DNA of 64,000 nt, taken from NCBI RefSeq assembly GCF_015687175.1, contig NZ_JADPQG010000006.1, positions 124,001 through 188,000 of the forward strand. Direction: 5' to 3'. Below are positions 1-8,870 of the stretch, in pieces. Each line of letters starts with the position of its first letter. The first letter of the stretch is position 1. The position numbers were made by a program, and so were the translations under genes. The stretch comes from Reinekea sp. G2M2-21. GTDB lineage: Bacteria > Pseudomonadota > Gammaproteobacteria > Pseudomonadales > Natronospirillaceae. Below the pieces are notes generated by a model that was not told where the DNA came from, searched no databases, and worked only from the letters and a program-made list of their open reading frames with translations.

Positions 1-1
1 G

Positions 2-1399
2 AACGTTACCGTGGTAAGTCATACTGAAGCGAATATCCCTATCGTTGTGCGCCAGCATTTAGCGCAGAAAACAATTTCCCATGCCCTCGGGCCGAATAAA
101 GCCTCGCTTGAGCGAGCGGAAGTGTGTCTGCTCAGCGATGACCAAGGGCTGGTTCAGGTTTTCGTATCGTCCAATGCCATTGTTCATATCGATAAAATTC
201 GCGCGATCACCGGTCGTGACCTCAAACCGCTGACTGTTGAGGAGATTAATCGCCTGAAAAACAAAGTCGGCGTACAAACGCTGCCCGCTTTTGATGATTT
301 TATCCAGGCTGATACCATCATCGACGAAAACTTATTTAACACCACCCGGATTTTCGTGCATACCGGAAACAGTGACTTCCTGATGGCGCTGAAAGACGCC
401 AGCGCCATGAAACGCAAAGACGACACCCGCGTTATGAACATTGCCACGTCGCTACCTTACACAGATATCGAATACGAGCTCAGTCTGTTCGATCACGATC
501 GAGATGAAATCAACAGCGCCGTCACCAAGTTTACGGCGTTGCGCATTAAACAACGTTTAGAAGAAACGCTGGAAGTACCGCCCCTACCGGACACGGCTCA
601 GGCGATCATTCGTTTGCGGGTTGACCCTGATGCGAACATCGACAAGCTGAGTCAAATCGTTGAACGAGACCCAAGTTTGGCGGCACAGGTTGTCAGTTGG
701 GCAAGCTCGTCCTACTACTCTGCGCCGGGCTCGATCAAATCGGTTCAGGACGCTATAGTCCGGGTGTTGGGCTACGACTTGGTGATGAACCTTGCTCTGG
801 GCTTATCGCTCGGTAAAACGCTGGAGTTACCCGAAGAACAGGATAATGGCAATGCGAGTTACTGGACCCAGGCAGTTTATGTGGCTGCTTGTGTGGGTGC
901 GCTGGTGAGTGCCATTCCCCGAGAATTTCGCCCCGGTTTCGGCTTAAGCTATTTATCTGGCCTGTTGCATAACTTCGGATACCTGATACTCGCACACGCG
1001 TTCAAACCGCACTTTGAAACCACCAATGAAATGATCAGCCTCAATCGCCACATTGAACATCAACACATTGAAAAGCACGTACTTGGTATTACCCGAGATC
1101 AAATAGCCTCCAATCTCATGCACAGCTGGAATATGCCGGGTGAGGTCACGATGGGCATTCGATATCAGAGCGACCCGCAGTATCTGGGAGTTAACAGTGA
1201 CCAGGCACATCTGATTTATCTCGCCAATCATCTGTTGCAGGAATACGGCCTGCTGCCGAAAATGAACCATCGCTTTGATAAAACGGTTTATGAACATCTG
1301 AACTTAAACCCGACCGATGTAGTGCCATTGATGGAGCAGCTACGGGAAAGCCGTAAAGAGCTGGACATGATTGCCCATTCGCTGGAACCTACCGCTTAG
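2..1399 (+). CDS. aminoacyl-tRNA deacylase-like / HDOD domain protein (5' end probably outside window)
   Basis: The N-terminal ~150 residues resemble the YbaK/EbsC aminoacyl-tRNA deacylase fold. About residues 190-400 form an HDOD domain, the HD-related output domain common in signalling proteins: PPLPDTAQAIIRLR, then QIVERDPSLAAQVVSWASS and GLLHNFGYLILAHAF. The true HD metal ligands are not evident, as usual for HDOD. The frame stays open to the left edge. The GTG at 11 is a possible start, but only ten bases precede it and no ribosome site is visible, so the gene may begin upstream. The two-domain layout occurs in other Gammaproteobacteria with unknown substrate; a role in stress or c-di-GMP-linked signalling is inference. 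It appears unrelated to the nitrate locus downstream. Confidence 0.8.
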   Translation, partial: NVTVVSHTEANIPIVVRQHLAQKTISHALGPNKASLERAEVCLLSDDQGLVQVFVSSNAIVHIDKIRAITGRDLKPLTVEEINRLKNKVGVQTLPAFDDFIQADTIIDENLFNTTRIFVHTGNSDFLMALKDASAMKRKDDTRVMNIATSLPYTDIEYELSLFDHDRDEINSAVTKFTALRIKQRLEETLEVPPLPDTAQAIIRLRVDPDANIDKLSQIVERDPSLAAQVVSWASSSYYSAPGSIKSVQDAIVRVLGYDLVMNLALGLSLGKTLELPEEQDNGNASYWTQAVYVAACVGALVSAIPREFRPGFGLSYLSGLLHNFGYLILAHAFKPHFETTNEMISLNRHIEHQHIEKHVLGITRDQIASNLMHSWNMPGEVTMGIRYQSDPQYLGVNSDQAHLIYLANHLLQEYGLLPKMNHRFDKTVYEHLNLNPTDVVPLMEQLRESRKELDMIAHSLEPTA

Positions 1400-1739
1400 T
1401 TCAGCCTTCTGGTAGCAGCCAAAGTTGGCGTTTCAAACCAAACTTGTGCACGGCCCGGGAATTTTGCGCCAAGGTCGTGCATAAATACTCAGCATTAATC
1501 ACAACTTAATATTGCGATAGATGATGAATCGGCTGCCGACGCACAGAAATCGAGCCTTTATTTTCGTACGCACACGATTGGCACAACTCTCGCTATAGAA
1601 ATGCACTTGAATCGAACATGTCTCTTCAGGATCGATTCAAACAACACAACCCATTCATATTCAACTTACAAAGGCGTATTCCGGCACTGGAATGCGCCTT
1701 TTTTGTTGGAAAAGACTTAAACGCAACAGGATTGATGAC
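1400..1739 (+). promoter_or_regulatory. nitrate transporter control region: NtrC-like site, sigma-54 promoter and leader
   Basis: This gene-free stretch holds an NtrC-type dyad at 1465-1481 (TGCGCC-N5-CGTGCA; consensus TGCACC-N5-GGTGCA, 10 of 12 positions). A -24/-12 element lies at 1578-1594 (TTGGCAC-AACTC-TCGCT; -12 box TCGC instead of TTGC). The predicted start near 1605 gives a leader of about 135 bases. It contains a perfect 8-bp stem (1607-1614 with 1633-1640) and then an intrinsic terminator placed before the gene. The same order recurs before nrtA. Nitrogen-limitation control by NtrC and sigma-54 is inferred from these motifs. Confidence 0.7.
1671..1704 (+). terminator. leader terminator (putative attenuator) before nitrate transporter
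   Basis: A 12-bp stem with one G-U pair (AAGGCGTATTCC with GGAATGCGCCTT) around the hexaloop GGCACT is followed by a T run. It sits between the sigma-54 promoter and the ATG at 1740, so it would stop transcription before the gene unless overridden. That is the arrangement of nitrate-responsive antitermination leaders (NasR or NasT). Stem sequence is shared with the leader before nrtA. Confidence 0.75.
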
Positions 1740-3215
1740 ATGTCTCAGCAACGGCTTAACTTGGTCGACTTCAGCCAACCGAGAATCCGGACCCTTCACC
1801 TTACTTGGTTTGCTTTTTTTCTTTCATTTGTTGTCTGGTTCAGTCACGCCCCATTAAAGCCGCTGATCATGGAAACGTTTAACATGTCGCAAGATCAATG
1901 GAAGGCATTGCTCACGCTGAATGTGGCACTGACTATTCCTGCCCGCATCATCATCGGCATGCTGGTTGACAAATATGGACCGCGAATCATCTACAGTGGC
2001 CTGTTGATCAGCTCCGGTTTTATCTGCATTGCATTTGCCAGTGCCCAAACATTTGAACAACTGGCACTGTTTCGTTTTCTGCTTGGTTTTGTCGGCGCTG
2101 GCTTCGTTATCGGCATTCGATTAGTCGGTGAATGGTTTCCAGCGCGACAAGTGGGCTTAGCCGAGGGCATCTATGGTGGTTGGGGTAACTTCGGTTCGGC
2201 GGCCGCAGCCTTCGTACTACCGACACTGGCCATCGTTGTGTTTAACGGCGAATTTGGCTGGCGGTTTGCTATCGCCTCAACTGGGATTATGGCCATTGTT
2301 TACGGTTTCTTTTTTTACTGGCGCGCACGTAATACCCCAAAAGGTTCTACCTATTTCAAACCGAAAAAAAGCGGCGGACTGGAAGTGTCCACAAAAAGAG
2401 ACTTCTGGTTTTACGTCGGCATGAACATTCCGATGTACATCATTCTCGCCGTCCTGGCTTGGAAGTTATCACCCACAGGTGTCGGTTTACTGTCTGCAAC
2501 CGCGACATACTCACTCTATGGTCTGTTGGTGGTGTTATTTGTCTATCAGTTTTCACAAATCTATAAAGTGAACGCAGACATGCTCAAGCAAGGTGTACCA
2601 GATCATGACAAATATGAATTCAAGCAGGTCGCCATCCTGAACTGGGCCTACTTTGTCACCTTTGGTTCCGAGCTGGCCGTGGTTTCCATGCTGCCTGCTT
2701 TTTTTCTGGAAACTTTTTCCGGATTGTCACTCGCCAAAGCAGGCATGTTGGGCGCTGCCTTTGCGTTCATGAACCTGGTTGCACGCCCGTCCGGTGGTTG
2801 GTTCTCTGACAAGTTCGGACGCCGACTATCGCTTTCCATCCTGATCATCGGTTTGGGTATTGGTTACTTGGTTCTGGCGCGGGTCACAGGCGAATGGCCC
2901 ATCTGGTTAGCCGTTGTGGCTGTTATGTGCTGTTCCTTCTTTGTTCAGGCCGGAGAAGGTGCGGTATTCGCAATTGTACCGTTGATCAAACGACGAATGA
3001 CCGGTCAGATCGCAGGCATGACTGGCGCGTATGGCAATGTCGGAGCCGTGACCTTTTTAACGGCCTTTACCTTTGTCAGCACGCCGGTGTTTTTTACTAT
3101 TATTGCGGGTTGCGCGGTCGCAGTATTTATTATGGTGCAGTTTATGGTGGAACCGGCGGGTCATACATCAGAGATTGACGAACATGGCAATGTCCAGTTG
3201 ATTGAAGTATCGTAA
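1740..3215 (+). CDS. nasA: MFS nitrate/nitrite transporter (NNP family)
   Basis: A 491-residue, 12-helix major facilitator of the nitrate/nitrite porter family, importing nitrate across the inner membrane. Both nitrate-signature stretches are present: GGWGNFGSA after the conserved arginine helix (GIRLVGEWF), and GAYGNVGAV in the second half. The ATG at 1740 ([13 protein letters not shown]) is preferred over the ATG at 1692, because the latter lies inside the leader terminator hairpin. An adjacent PP2C-kinase gene follows 75 bases downstream, and an NrtABC transporter after that. The sigma-54 promoter, NtrC-like site and attenuator upstream suggest induction by nitrate under nitrogen limitation. 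The name nasA is by family and context; narK-type nitrite exchange is less likely without a respiratory reductase nearby. Confidence 0.85.
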   Translation: MSQQRLNLVDFSQPRIRTLHLTWFAFFLSFVVWFSHAPLKPLIMETFNMSQDQWKALLTLNVALTIPARIIIGMLVDKYGPRIIYSGLLISSGFICIAFASAQTFEQLALFRFLLGFVGAGFVIGIRLVGEWFPARQVGLAEGIYGGWGNFGSAAAAFVLPTLAIVVFNGEFGWRFAIASTGIMAIVYGFFFYWRARNTPKGSTYFKPKKSGGLEVSTKRDFWFYVGMNIPMYIILAVLAWKLSPTGVGLLSATATYSLYGLLVVLFVYQFSQIYKVNADMLKQGVPDHDKYEFKQVAILNWAYFVTFGSELAVVSMLPAFFLETFSGLSLAKAGMLGAAFAFMNLVARPSGGWFSDKFGRRLSLSILIIGLGIGYLVLARVTGEWPIWLAVVAVMCCSFFVQAGEGAVFAIVPLIKRRMTGQIAGMTGAYGNVGAVTFLTAFTFVSTPVFFTIIAGCAVAVFIMVQFMVEPAGHTSEIDEHGNVQLIEVS

Positions 3216-3290
3216 AAAAACCAATCGACCTTAGGCCTGTTAATGACGCAAAGGTGGGGCAACCCACTTTTGTTGTTTCTGTGAAGAACT

Positions 3291-5015
3291 ATGACATTAA
3301 ACCATCTTAAAAACGCAACTCTGGTCGATATCTATCAACGCTCAGAAGCGGGCCAAAAAAACGAAAATCAGGATGCCATCGGTGCTCGGATTCCACAGGG
3401 TTCGACGCAAACCGTAAAAGGCATCGCCTTGGTAATTGCCGATGGGGTTTCAGCGGCAGAAGCAGCACAAGAAGCCAGCCAAGCCAGTGTCACCGGTTTT
3501 CTGACCGATTATTTTTCGACCCCCGATACGTGGAGCGTTAAGAAATCAGCGTTGAAAGTGTTGCAGTCTTTAAACCATTGGCTATATGGTCAAAGTCAAA
3601 GCCACATTCAGGGGCGCGGCTATTTAACAACACTGTCCGTGCTCATCATTAAATCCAACAGTGCGCACATATTTCATGTGGGTGACACGCGCATCTACCG
3701 TTTAAGGAACAACCAGTTAGAGCAACTGACAAATGATCATGCTCGGCATCTTTCGGGTAATCAGTATTACCTTTCTCGCGCACTGGGGGCCGATCTGTCA
3801 CTGGATATTGACTATAGAGTCGAAGAGGTCCAACAGAATGATCGGTTTCTGCTAACAACCGATGGCATACATGATGTGCTAAGCACCCGGGAAATTGAAG
3901 AGGTAACCGCCAATGAGAACCTTGAAAGCATTCCGAATGAGCTGCATCGACTCGCGCTGCAAAAAGGCTCAACCGATAACCTGAGTAGTCAAGTCGTCCA
4001 CATCCATACGCTGCAAGACGTGAGCGCTCCAGATGCCTACAAAGCGCTGCGTGAGTTACCTTTCCCACCGGATCTGAACACGGACATGGTCATCGATGGC
4101 TTACGGGTTATCCGTCTGCTGCAGGATTCAGAACGCAGCCAACTGTACCTGGTTGAAGACTCGCAACACCAACTTTGCGTCATGAAAACCCCCTCAAGAA
4201 ATTATCTGGATGACCCGGCCTATATTGAACGCTTTGTAATGGAGGAGTGGATCGGCAGCCGTGTCAGTAGCCCAAACATCGTGAAAACAATCGCGCCGAT
4301 GCAGCGCAATTTTTTGTACTACTTAACGCGATATATTCCAGGGCCTACGCTCGAAGCGGTAATCAAACAACGGGGCAGGTTAGACATTACTGATGCGATA
4401 GACATAACAGAACAACTGGTCAAAGCCCTGCGGGCATTGCATCGAAAAGAAACTCTGCATCAGGATTTGAAACCGGCGAACATAATTATTTCTGCCACCG
4501 GGGCCGTACTCATCGACTTCGGATCTTGCTTGGTTGCGGGTATCGATGAAATACAAGCGCCTTTTGCGCGCGAAGTTGCTCTTGGTACTGCTGAATATTC
4601 GGCGCCAGAATACCGTTATGGAGGTCCTCGATCCGAAAAGAGCGATCAGTTTTCACTGGCCGTTGTCCTGTATGAAATGCTGACGGGGAAACTCCCCTTT
4701 GGCGCGGCATACGAGAAAGCGGCGACTTTACCAGACTTCCGAAAGCTCATCTATCAAAGCTCAGCACTCCACAATCCAATGGTGCCGATCTGGTTAGACA
4801 CCAGTCTGAAAAAAGCACTCAATATCAATCCCGATTTACGTTACGCATCGCTCTCCGAATTTGTGTTTGACTTGAAACACCCCAACACAGAAGTGAGCTC
4901 CAATATGTCCTCGCCTTTAATCGAAACACATCCTGTCCAAGTCTGGCAAACGATCAGTGCCTTTTTATTTGCGATCATCGTCGCGCTTTGTTTGTGGATC
5001 AATCGATTGCTCTAA
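3291..5015 (+). CDS. bifunctional PP2C phosphatase / Ser-Thr protein kinase, membrane-anchored
   Basis: This 574-residue fusion carries a PP2C phosphatase at about 10-240. Metal-binding motifs are visible: ENQDA (25-29), ADG (50-52), GD (131-132), TDG (190-192) and TDN (228-230). A eukaryotic-type kinase domain follows at about 265-540. It has lysine 299 in VMKT, the catalytic loop HQDLKPAN (390-397; HRD changed to HQD), IDFGS (408-412) and GTAEYSAPE (432-440). The glycine-rich loop is degenerate. A single C-terminal helix (about 552-571) anchors it in the inner membrane. Kinase-phosphatase fusions of this kind are known next to nasA/nirBD in Pseudomonas and relatives. Its target here is unknown; control of nitrate uptake or assimilation is inferred from position only. 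Confidence 0.88.
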   Translation: MTLNHLKNATLVDIYQRSEAGQKNENQDAIGARIPQGSTQTVKGIALVIADGVSAAEAAQEASQASVTGFLTDYFSTPDTWSVKKSALKVLQSLNHWLYGQSQSHIQGRGYLTTLSVLIIKSNSAHIFHVGDTRIYRLRNNQLEQLTNDHARHLSGNQYYLSRALGADLSLDIDYRVEEVQQNDRFLLTTDGIHDVLSTREIEEVTANENLESIPNELHRLALQKGSTDNLSSQVVHIHTLQDVSAPDAYKALRELPFPPDLNTDMVIDGLRVIRLLQDSERSQLYLVEDSQHQLCVMKTPSRNYLDDPAYIERFVMEEWIGSRVSSPNIVKTIAPMQRNFLYYLTRYIPGPTLEAVIKQRGRLDITDAIDITEQLVKALRALHRKETLHQDLKPANIIISATGAVLIDFGSCLVAGIDEIQAPFAREVALGTAEYSAPEYRYGGPRSEKSDQFSLAVVLYEMLTGKLPFGAAYEKAATLPDFRKLIYQSSALHNPMVPIWLDTSLKKALNINPDLRYASLSEFVFDLKHPNTEVSSNMSSPLIETHPVQVWQTISAFLFAIIVALCLWINRLL

Positions 5016-5081
5016 CCGACGTACTTGCATGCCGTCCGGCTCGACTTATGAGCATTATTTAAAATGAATCAATTTAAAGCC

Positions 5082-5103
5082 AAATACCTCTTTTGAGGTA
5101 TTT
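5082..5103 (+). terminator. terminator after the PP2C-kinase gene
   Basis: The inverted repeat AAATACCTC-TTTT-GAGGTATTT (9-bp stem, 4-base loop) lies 67 bases after the kinase stop. It is nearly symmetrical and ends in an AT-rich tract, so it probably separates the nasA-kinase transcript from nrtABC. Confidence 0.5.
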
Positions 5104-5105
5104 AT

Positions 5106-5213
5106 CGCACTGTCTGAGTGCATAAAAAATCATCCTTAAGACATTCAAACCGACAAAACCTTTGTGAACCCCGTCTAAATCAGCACTTTAAGAAAACTGG
5201 CACAATCATCGCT
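5106..5213 (+). promoter_or_regulatory. NtrC-like site and sigma-54 promoter of nrtABC
   Basis: CGCACT-GTCTG-AGTGCA at 5106-5122 matches the 17-bp NtrC dyad format. A -24/-12 element lies at 5197-5213 (CTGGCAC-AATCA-TCGCT). The promoter core is almost identical to that before nasA (TGGCACAA then CATCGCTATA here, CTCGCTATA there), with the same TCGC variant of the -12 box. The distance from the NtrC-like site to the -24 box is about 75 bases, suitable for activation from upstream. Confidence 0.7.
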
Positions 5214-5232
5214 ATATACAAGACAAGATACC

Positions 5233-5271
5233 TGTCCAAAGGTAGACAACCAACTGAGGCCAAAGATGGCC
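5233..5271 (+). promoter_or_regulatory. candidate ANTAR-target tandem hairpins in nrtA leader
   Basis: Two short hairpins with hexaloops carry A at loop position 1 and G at position 4. P1 is TGTC (5233-5236), a C-A mismatch, loop AAAGGT (5238-5243), GACA (5245-5248). P2 is GGCC (5258-5261), loop AAAGAT (5262-5267), GGCC (5268-5271). A1/G4 hexaloops in tandem are the known signature bound by ANTAR proteins such as NasR and NasT. P1 is imperfect and competes with a perfect TACCT/AGGTA stem, so this is a candidate only. Confidence 0.5.
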
Positions 5272-5319
5272 CACTGCCATGATATTGTGGCAATAAATTA
5301 ATTTGCACCCCATTCGCAA

Positions 5320-5352
5320 CGGCGCATTCCTGAAAAGGGATGCGCTTTTTTT
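5320..5352 (+). terminator. leader terminator (putative attenuator) before nrtA
   Basis: GCGCATTCC (5322-5330), hexaloop TGAAAA, GGGATGCGC (5337-5345; one G-U pair), then a run of eight T. It lies about 40 bases before the nrtA start and downstream of the candidate ANTAR hairpins, so it would need antitermination. Its stem shares GGCGYATTCC with the leader of nasA. Confidence 0.75.
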
Positions 5353-5385
5353 TGCCTAAATAAAAGTGGAACAACGGAGAGTCAC

Positions 5386-6765
5386 ATGCCCCTGACATTC
5401 AGCAAGAAAGCAAAAACACTTAAGACTTTGGTGACCATTACGGTTGCCAGTTGTATCGCAACCTTTGCCAGCGCAGAACTCGGTTGGCCGGAAAAGGAAG
5501 AACTGAAGTTTGGCTTCATTAAATTGACCGATATGGCCCCGCTGGCGATTGCATACGAAAAAGGTTTTTTTGAGGATGAAGGCCTGTATGTGACATTAGA
5601 AGCGCAGGCAAATTGGAAAGTTTTGCTCGATGGCGTCATCACCGGTGAACTGGATGGTGCGCACATGCTTGCCGGTCAACCACTGGCGGCGACGATTGGC
5701 TACGGCACCAAAGCTCACATCATTACGCCATTCTCAATGGACTTAAACGGTAACGGCATAACCGTATCCAACTCCGTCTGGGAAGATATGAAACCTTATC
5801 TGGAATACCAGGAAGATGGCAAACCCGTTCACCCTATCAAAGCCGATGCGTTGAAGCCCGTCGTCGAAGCTTATGCCAGCGAAGGCAAACCCTTTAACAT
5901 GGGCATGGTTTTCCCGGTATCAACGCACAACTATGAACTGCGCTACTGGCTGGCCGCAGGAGGAATACACCCCGGCTATTATGCACCACAGAAAGGCGAC
6001 ACCTCAGGTCAGATCAACGCAGAAGTACTGTTAAGCGTGACTCCGCCACCGCAGATGCCTGCCACCCTGGAAGCAGGGACCATTTACGGTTACTGTGTTG
6101 GTGAGCCTTGGAATCAACAAGCCGTTTTCAAGGGCATTGGGGTGCCGGTGATCACTGACTATGAAATCTGGAAGAACAACCCAGAAAAAGTCTTCGGGAT
6201 CACCAAAGAATTTTCTGAGCAGTACCCGAATACCACGATCCGATTGGTGAAAGCATTAATCCGTGCTGCTCAATGGCTGGATGCAAACGACAACGGCAAT
6301 CGCCCGGAAGCGGTTAAAATTCTGGCACAACCAAATTACGTCGGTGCTGACTACGATGTTATCGCCAACTCCATGACAGGAACGTTCGAATACGAAAAAG
6401 GCGACAAGCGTGAAGTACCGGATTTCAACGTCTTTTTCCGTTATAACGCGACCTACCCGTATTACTCCGACGCTATCTGGTACCTGACCCAAATGCGTCG
6501 CTGGGGACAAATCGCCGAACCGAAAACAGACGATTGGTACAAGCAAGTTGCTGCCGATGTTTACCGACCTGATCTGTATCGCCTGGCGGCAGAAGCGTTA
6601 ATTGAAGACGGCACGTTTACAGCAGATATGTTTCCTGCCTTTGCAACGGAAACGGGCTTTAAACCACCACAGAAAGGGTTCATTGATGGCATCGTATTCG
6701 ACGGCACAAAACCAAACGATTACATGAAAAAATTCCCGATTGGCCTGAAAGACGAAACCCTGTAA
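5386..6765 (+). CDS. nrtA: nitrate ABC transporter, periplasmic substrate-binding protein (CmpA/NrtA family)
   Basis: A 459-residue binding protein with an N-terminal basic region and hydrophobic signal ending at ASA (about residue 29). The mature part has the CmpA/NrtA hallmarks: [21 protein letters not shown] at its start, [13 protein letters not shown], and [13 protein letters not shown] near the ligand cleft. It captures nitrate in the periplasm for NrtBC. The start ATG at 5386 follows the good ribosome site CGGAGAG. It is first gene of nrtABC, 75 bases before nrtB. The family also includes bicarbonate (CmpA), nitrite and cyanate binders; nitrate is preferred because of the adjacent nasA and nitrogen-type promoter. 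Confidence 0.9.
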   Translation: MPLTFSKKAKTLKTLVTITVASCIATFASAELGWPEKEELKFGFIKLTDMAPLAIAYEKGFFEDEGLYVTLEAQANWKVLLDGVITGELDGAHMLAGQPLAATIGYGTKAHIITPFSMDLNGNGITVSNSVWEDMKPYLEYQEDGKPVHPIKADALKPVVEAYASEGKPFNMGMVFPVSTHNYELRYWLAAGGIHPGYYAPQKGDTSGQINAEVLLSVTPPPQMPATLEAGTIYGYCVGEPWNQQAVFKGIGVPVITDYEIWKNNPEKVFGITKEFSEQYPNTTIRLVKALIRAAQWLDANDNGNRPEAVKILAQPNYVGADYDVIANSMTGTFEYEKGDKREVPDFNVFFRYNATYPYYSDAIWYLTQMRRWGQIAEPKTDDWYKQVAADVYRPDLYRLAAEALIEDGTFTADMFPAFATETGFKPPQKGFIDGIVFDGTKPNDYMKKFPIGLKDETL

Positions 6766-6840
6766 GTACCCGCTTATCGCAGAGCAGCGGTAACGCTGCT
6801 CTGTTGATTCAGCCAATAGATCGCTACGGAGGTCTGAACC

Positions 6841-7827
6841 ATGACCACACAAACCAAATCACATGTTTTGTCATCGTTGAACCTATCGATGCCAAAATTC
6901 AACACATCGATGCTCCTCGCCCTATTGCTACCAACGATTGGCATCAGCCTGTTTCTAATGATGTGGAGCGCTGCGGCGCCCAAGATCGATACATCACTTG
7001 GAGCGTTCCCTGGTCCAGCCCAAGTATGGGAACAAACACTGACCCTTTGGGATGAACACATTCAGGAACGCGAAAAGGAAGAGGCTTTTTATATCCGACA
7101 AGAAGAACGTAACGCCCAGCGTGCAGCGCAAGACCCCAGCTATGAAGTAAAAATTCGCTCCTATACTGGCAAAGCAACTTTTATAGACCAGATCGGCACC
7201 AGCCTGGTGACAGTTCTCGCTGGCTTTGTCCTGGCCAGCCTTATTGCGATACCGCTCGGTATTTTTATCGGTTTGTCGGAGCGACTGAATCAAGCTGTGA
7301 ATCCGATTATTCAGGTCTTCAAACCCGTTTCACCACTGGCTTGGTTACCCCTTGTGACCATGGTTGTCAGCGCGGTCTATGTCAGCGAAGACCCTCTGTT
7401 CGAAAAATCCTTCATTACATCACTCATCACCGTCAGCCTGTGCTCATTGTGGCCAACGTTACTCAATACTGCAGTGGGTGTGGCTAACATCGACAAAGAT
7501 CTAATGAACGTCAGCCAGGTTTTGAGACTATCTACCCTGACCCATATTCGCAAAATCGTCCTGCCTTCTTCTATTCCGATGATGTTCACCGGGCTTCGCC
7601 TGTCAATCGGTATTGCCTGGATGGTATTAATCGCTGCTGAAATGTTGGCGCAGAACCCTGGCCTAGGGAAGTTTGTCTGGGACGAATTTCAAAATGGCAG
7701 CTCGAACTCATTGGCGCGCATAATAGTCGCAGTTCTAACAATCGGTTTTGTCGGTTACTGCTTGGATCGCATCATGTTACTTATTCAGCAAAGAGTGAAC
7801 TGGGACAAATCAACACAGGTTCGTTAA
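6841..7827 (+). CDS. nrtB: nitrate ABC transporter permease
   Basis: A 328-residue inner-membrane subunit of the NrtB/CmpB/SsuC type. One helix lies at about 22-45. A long charged stretch (about 70-110, rich in E, R and Q) follows before the remaining five helices. The cytoplasmic coupling loop RLSTLTHIRKIVLPSSIP corresponds to the EAA-type loop that contacts the ATPase. The start ATG follows GGAGGTCTGAACC. The insertion after the first helix is typical of proteobacterial NrtB. It is co-transcribed with nrtA and nrtC. Confidence 0.9.
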   Translation: MTTQTKSHVLSSLNLSMPKFNTSMLLALLLPTIGISLFLMMWSAAAPKIDTSLGAFPGPAQVWEQTLTLWDEHIQEREKEEAFYIRQEERNAQRAAQDPSYEVKIRSYTGKATFIDQIGTSLVTVLAGFVLASLIAIPLGIFIGLSERLNQAVNPIIQVFKPVSPLAWLPLVTMVVSAVYVSEDPLFEKSFITSLITVSLCSLWPTLLNTAVGVANIDKDLMNVSQVLRLSTLTHIRKIVLPSSIPMMFTGLRLSIGIAWMVLIAAEMLAQNPGLGKFVWDEFQNGSSNSLARIIVAVLTIGFVGYCLDRIMLLIQQRVNWDKSTQVR

Positions 7828-7911
7828 GAGAGACAGAACCCAATAGACGGACGGCCAGTTCGATTAAAAAACCCGCCGTCTCTAAAAACACGAATACTGG
7901 AGCAATAAATC

Positions 7912-8760
7912 ATGAGTAAACTGCATTTGGAACTGTCAGCAATTGGCATTGAGTTTCCGACGCCAAAAGGGGCGTTTCGTGCGCTGGCCAATGTCAACCT
8001 GAAAATCAACAAGGGCGAATTTATTTCACTCATCGGTCATTCCGGTTGTGGTAAATCAACTGTCCTGAACATCATCGCAGGACTGCATCAGGCTACCGAA
8101 GGTGGCGCGGTATTAGATGGGAAAGAAGTCAATGAACCCGGACCAGAACGCGCTGTTGTTTTTCAGAACCATAGTTTATTGCCCTGGTTAACGGCTTACG
8201 AAAATGTTGAACTGGCGGTCAATCAGGTATTTAAGAACACCATGTCAAAGAAAGAAAAGCGAGAATGGATTGAACACAATCTGGAACTTGTTCATATGTC
8301 TCACGCACTGCACAAACGCCCGGATGAAATTTCTGGTGGAATGAAACAACGAGTCGGGATCGCACGTGCGTTGTCTATGCAACCCCAAGTACTGTTGATG
8401 GACGAACCTTTCGGCGCACTGGATGCCCTCACCCGCGCGCATTTGCAGGACTCGTTAATGGAGATCCAGGCCCAACTAGGCAACACCGTTGTTATGATCA
8501 CTCACGATGTCGACGAAGCCGTTTTGCTGTCTGACCGTATCGTCATGATGACAAACGGACCGGCCGCTACGGTAGGTGAAATACTGAAAATTGACTTGCC
8601 CAGACCCCGTAATCGAATTGCACTCGCGGATGACCCGACGTACAACCATTACCGTTCTGCAGTATTGAAGTTTTTGTATGAGAAACAAAAGAAAATCGAA
8701 GATATTAAATCGGCCAGCCAATCAGTAGGAATAAAAAAGGCCACGAGTGAAGTGGCCTGA
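7912..8760 (+). CDS. nrtC: nitrate ABC transporter ATP-binding protein
   Basis: A 282-residue ATPase with Walker A GHSGCGKST (about 43-51), Q-loop QNHSLLPW, signature ISGGMKQR and Walker B VLLMDEPFGALD followed by the H-loop ITHDVDEA. It energises NrtAB. Unlike cyanobacterial NrtC it lacks a C-terminal solute-binding domain, so in architecture it is closer to NrtD. The start ATG follows TGGAGCAATAA. The last codons contain a hairpin that reads as a terminator on the other strand. No nitrate or nitrite reductase gene follows. Confidence 0.9.
   Translation: MSKLHLELSAIGIEFPTPKGAFRALANVNLKINKGEFISLIGHSGCGKSTVLNIIAGLHQATEGGAVLDGKEVNEPGPERAVVFQNHSLLPWLTAYENVELAVNQVFKNTMSKKEKREWIEHNLELVHMSHALHKRPDEISGGMKQRVGIARALSMQPQVLLMDEPFGALDALTRAHLQDSLMEIQAQLGNTVVMITHDVDEAVLLSDRIVMMTNGPAATVGEILKIDLPRPRNRIALADDPTYNHYRSAVLKFLYEKQKKIEDIKSASQSVGIKKATSEVA
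8732..8758 (-). terminator. terminator for minus-strand lipoprotein gene, inside nrtC 3' end
   Basis: AGGCCAC-GAGTGAA-GTGGCCT with a run of A on its left side reads on the minus strand as a GC stem followed by T6. It overlaps the final codons of nrtC. A second longer inverted repeat (8817-8826 with 8854-8863, AATGCCTGTA/TACAGGCATT) lies in the spacer and has no T run. Confidence 0.6.
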
Positions 8761-8870
8761 TTAGATGCAACTGTTCGCTTTTTTCTAGATCGTCTATTTT
8801 TCAACCAGTTATTTTGAATGCCTGTACCAAAGCTTTGGCTCTTACAAACCTGATACAGGCATTAGCGCTG

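Noticed and set aside
1605-1670. ANTAR-type tandem hexaloops in the nasA leader
   Set aside because: No pair of A1/G4 hexaloops could be found; only the 8-bp stem and terminator are clear.
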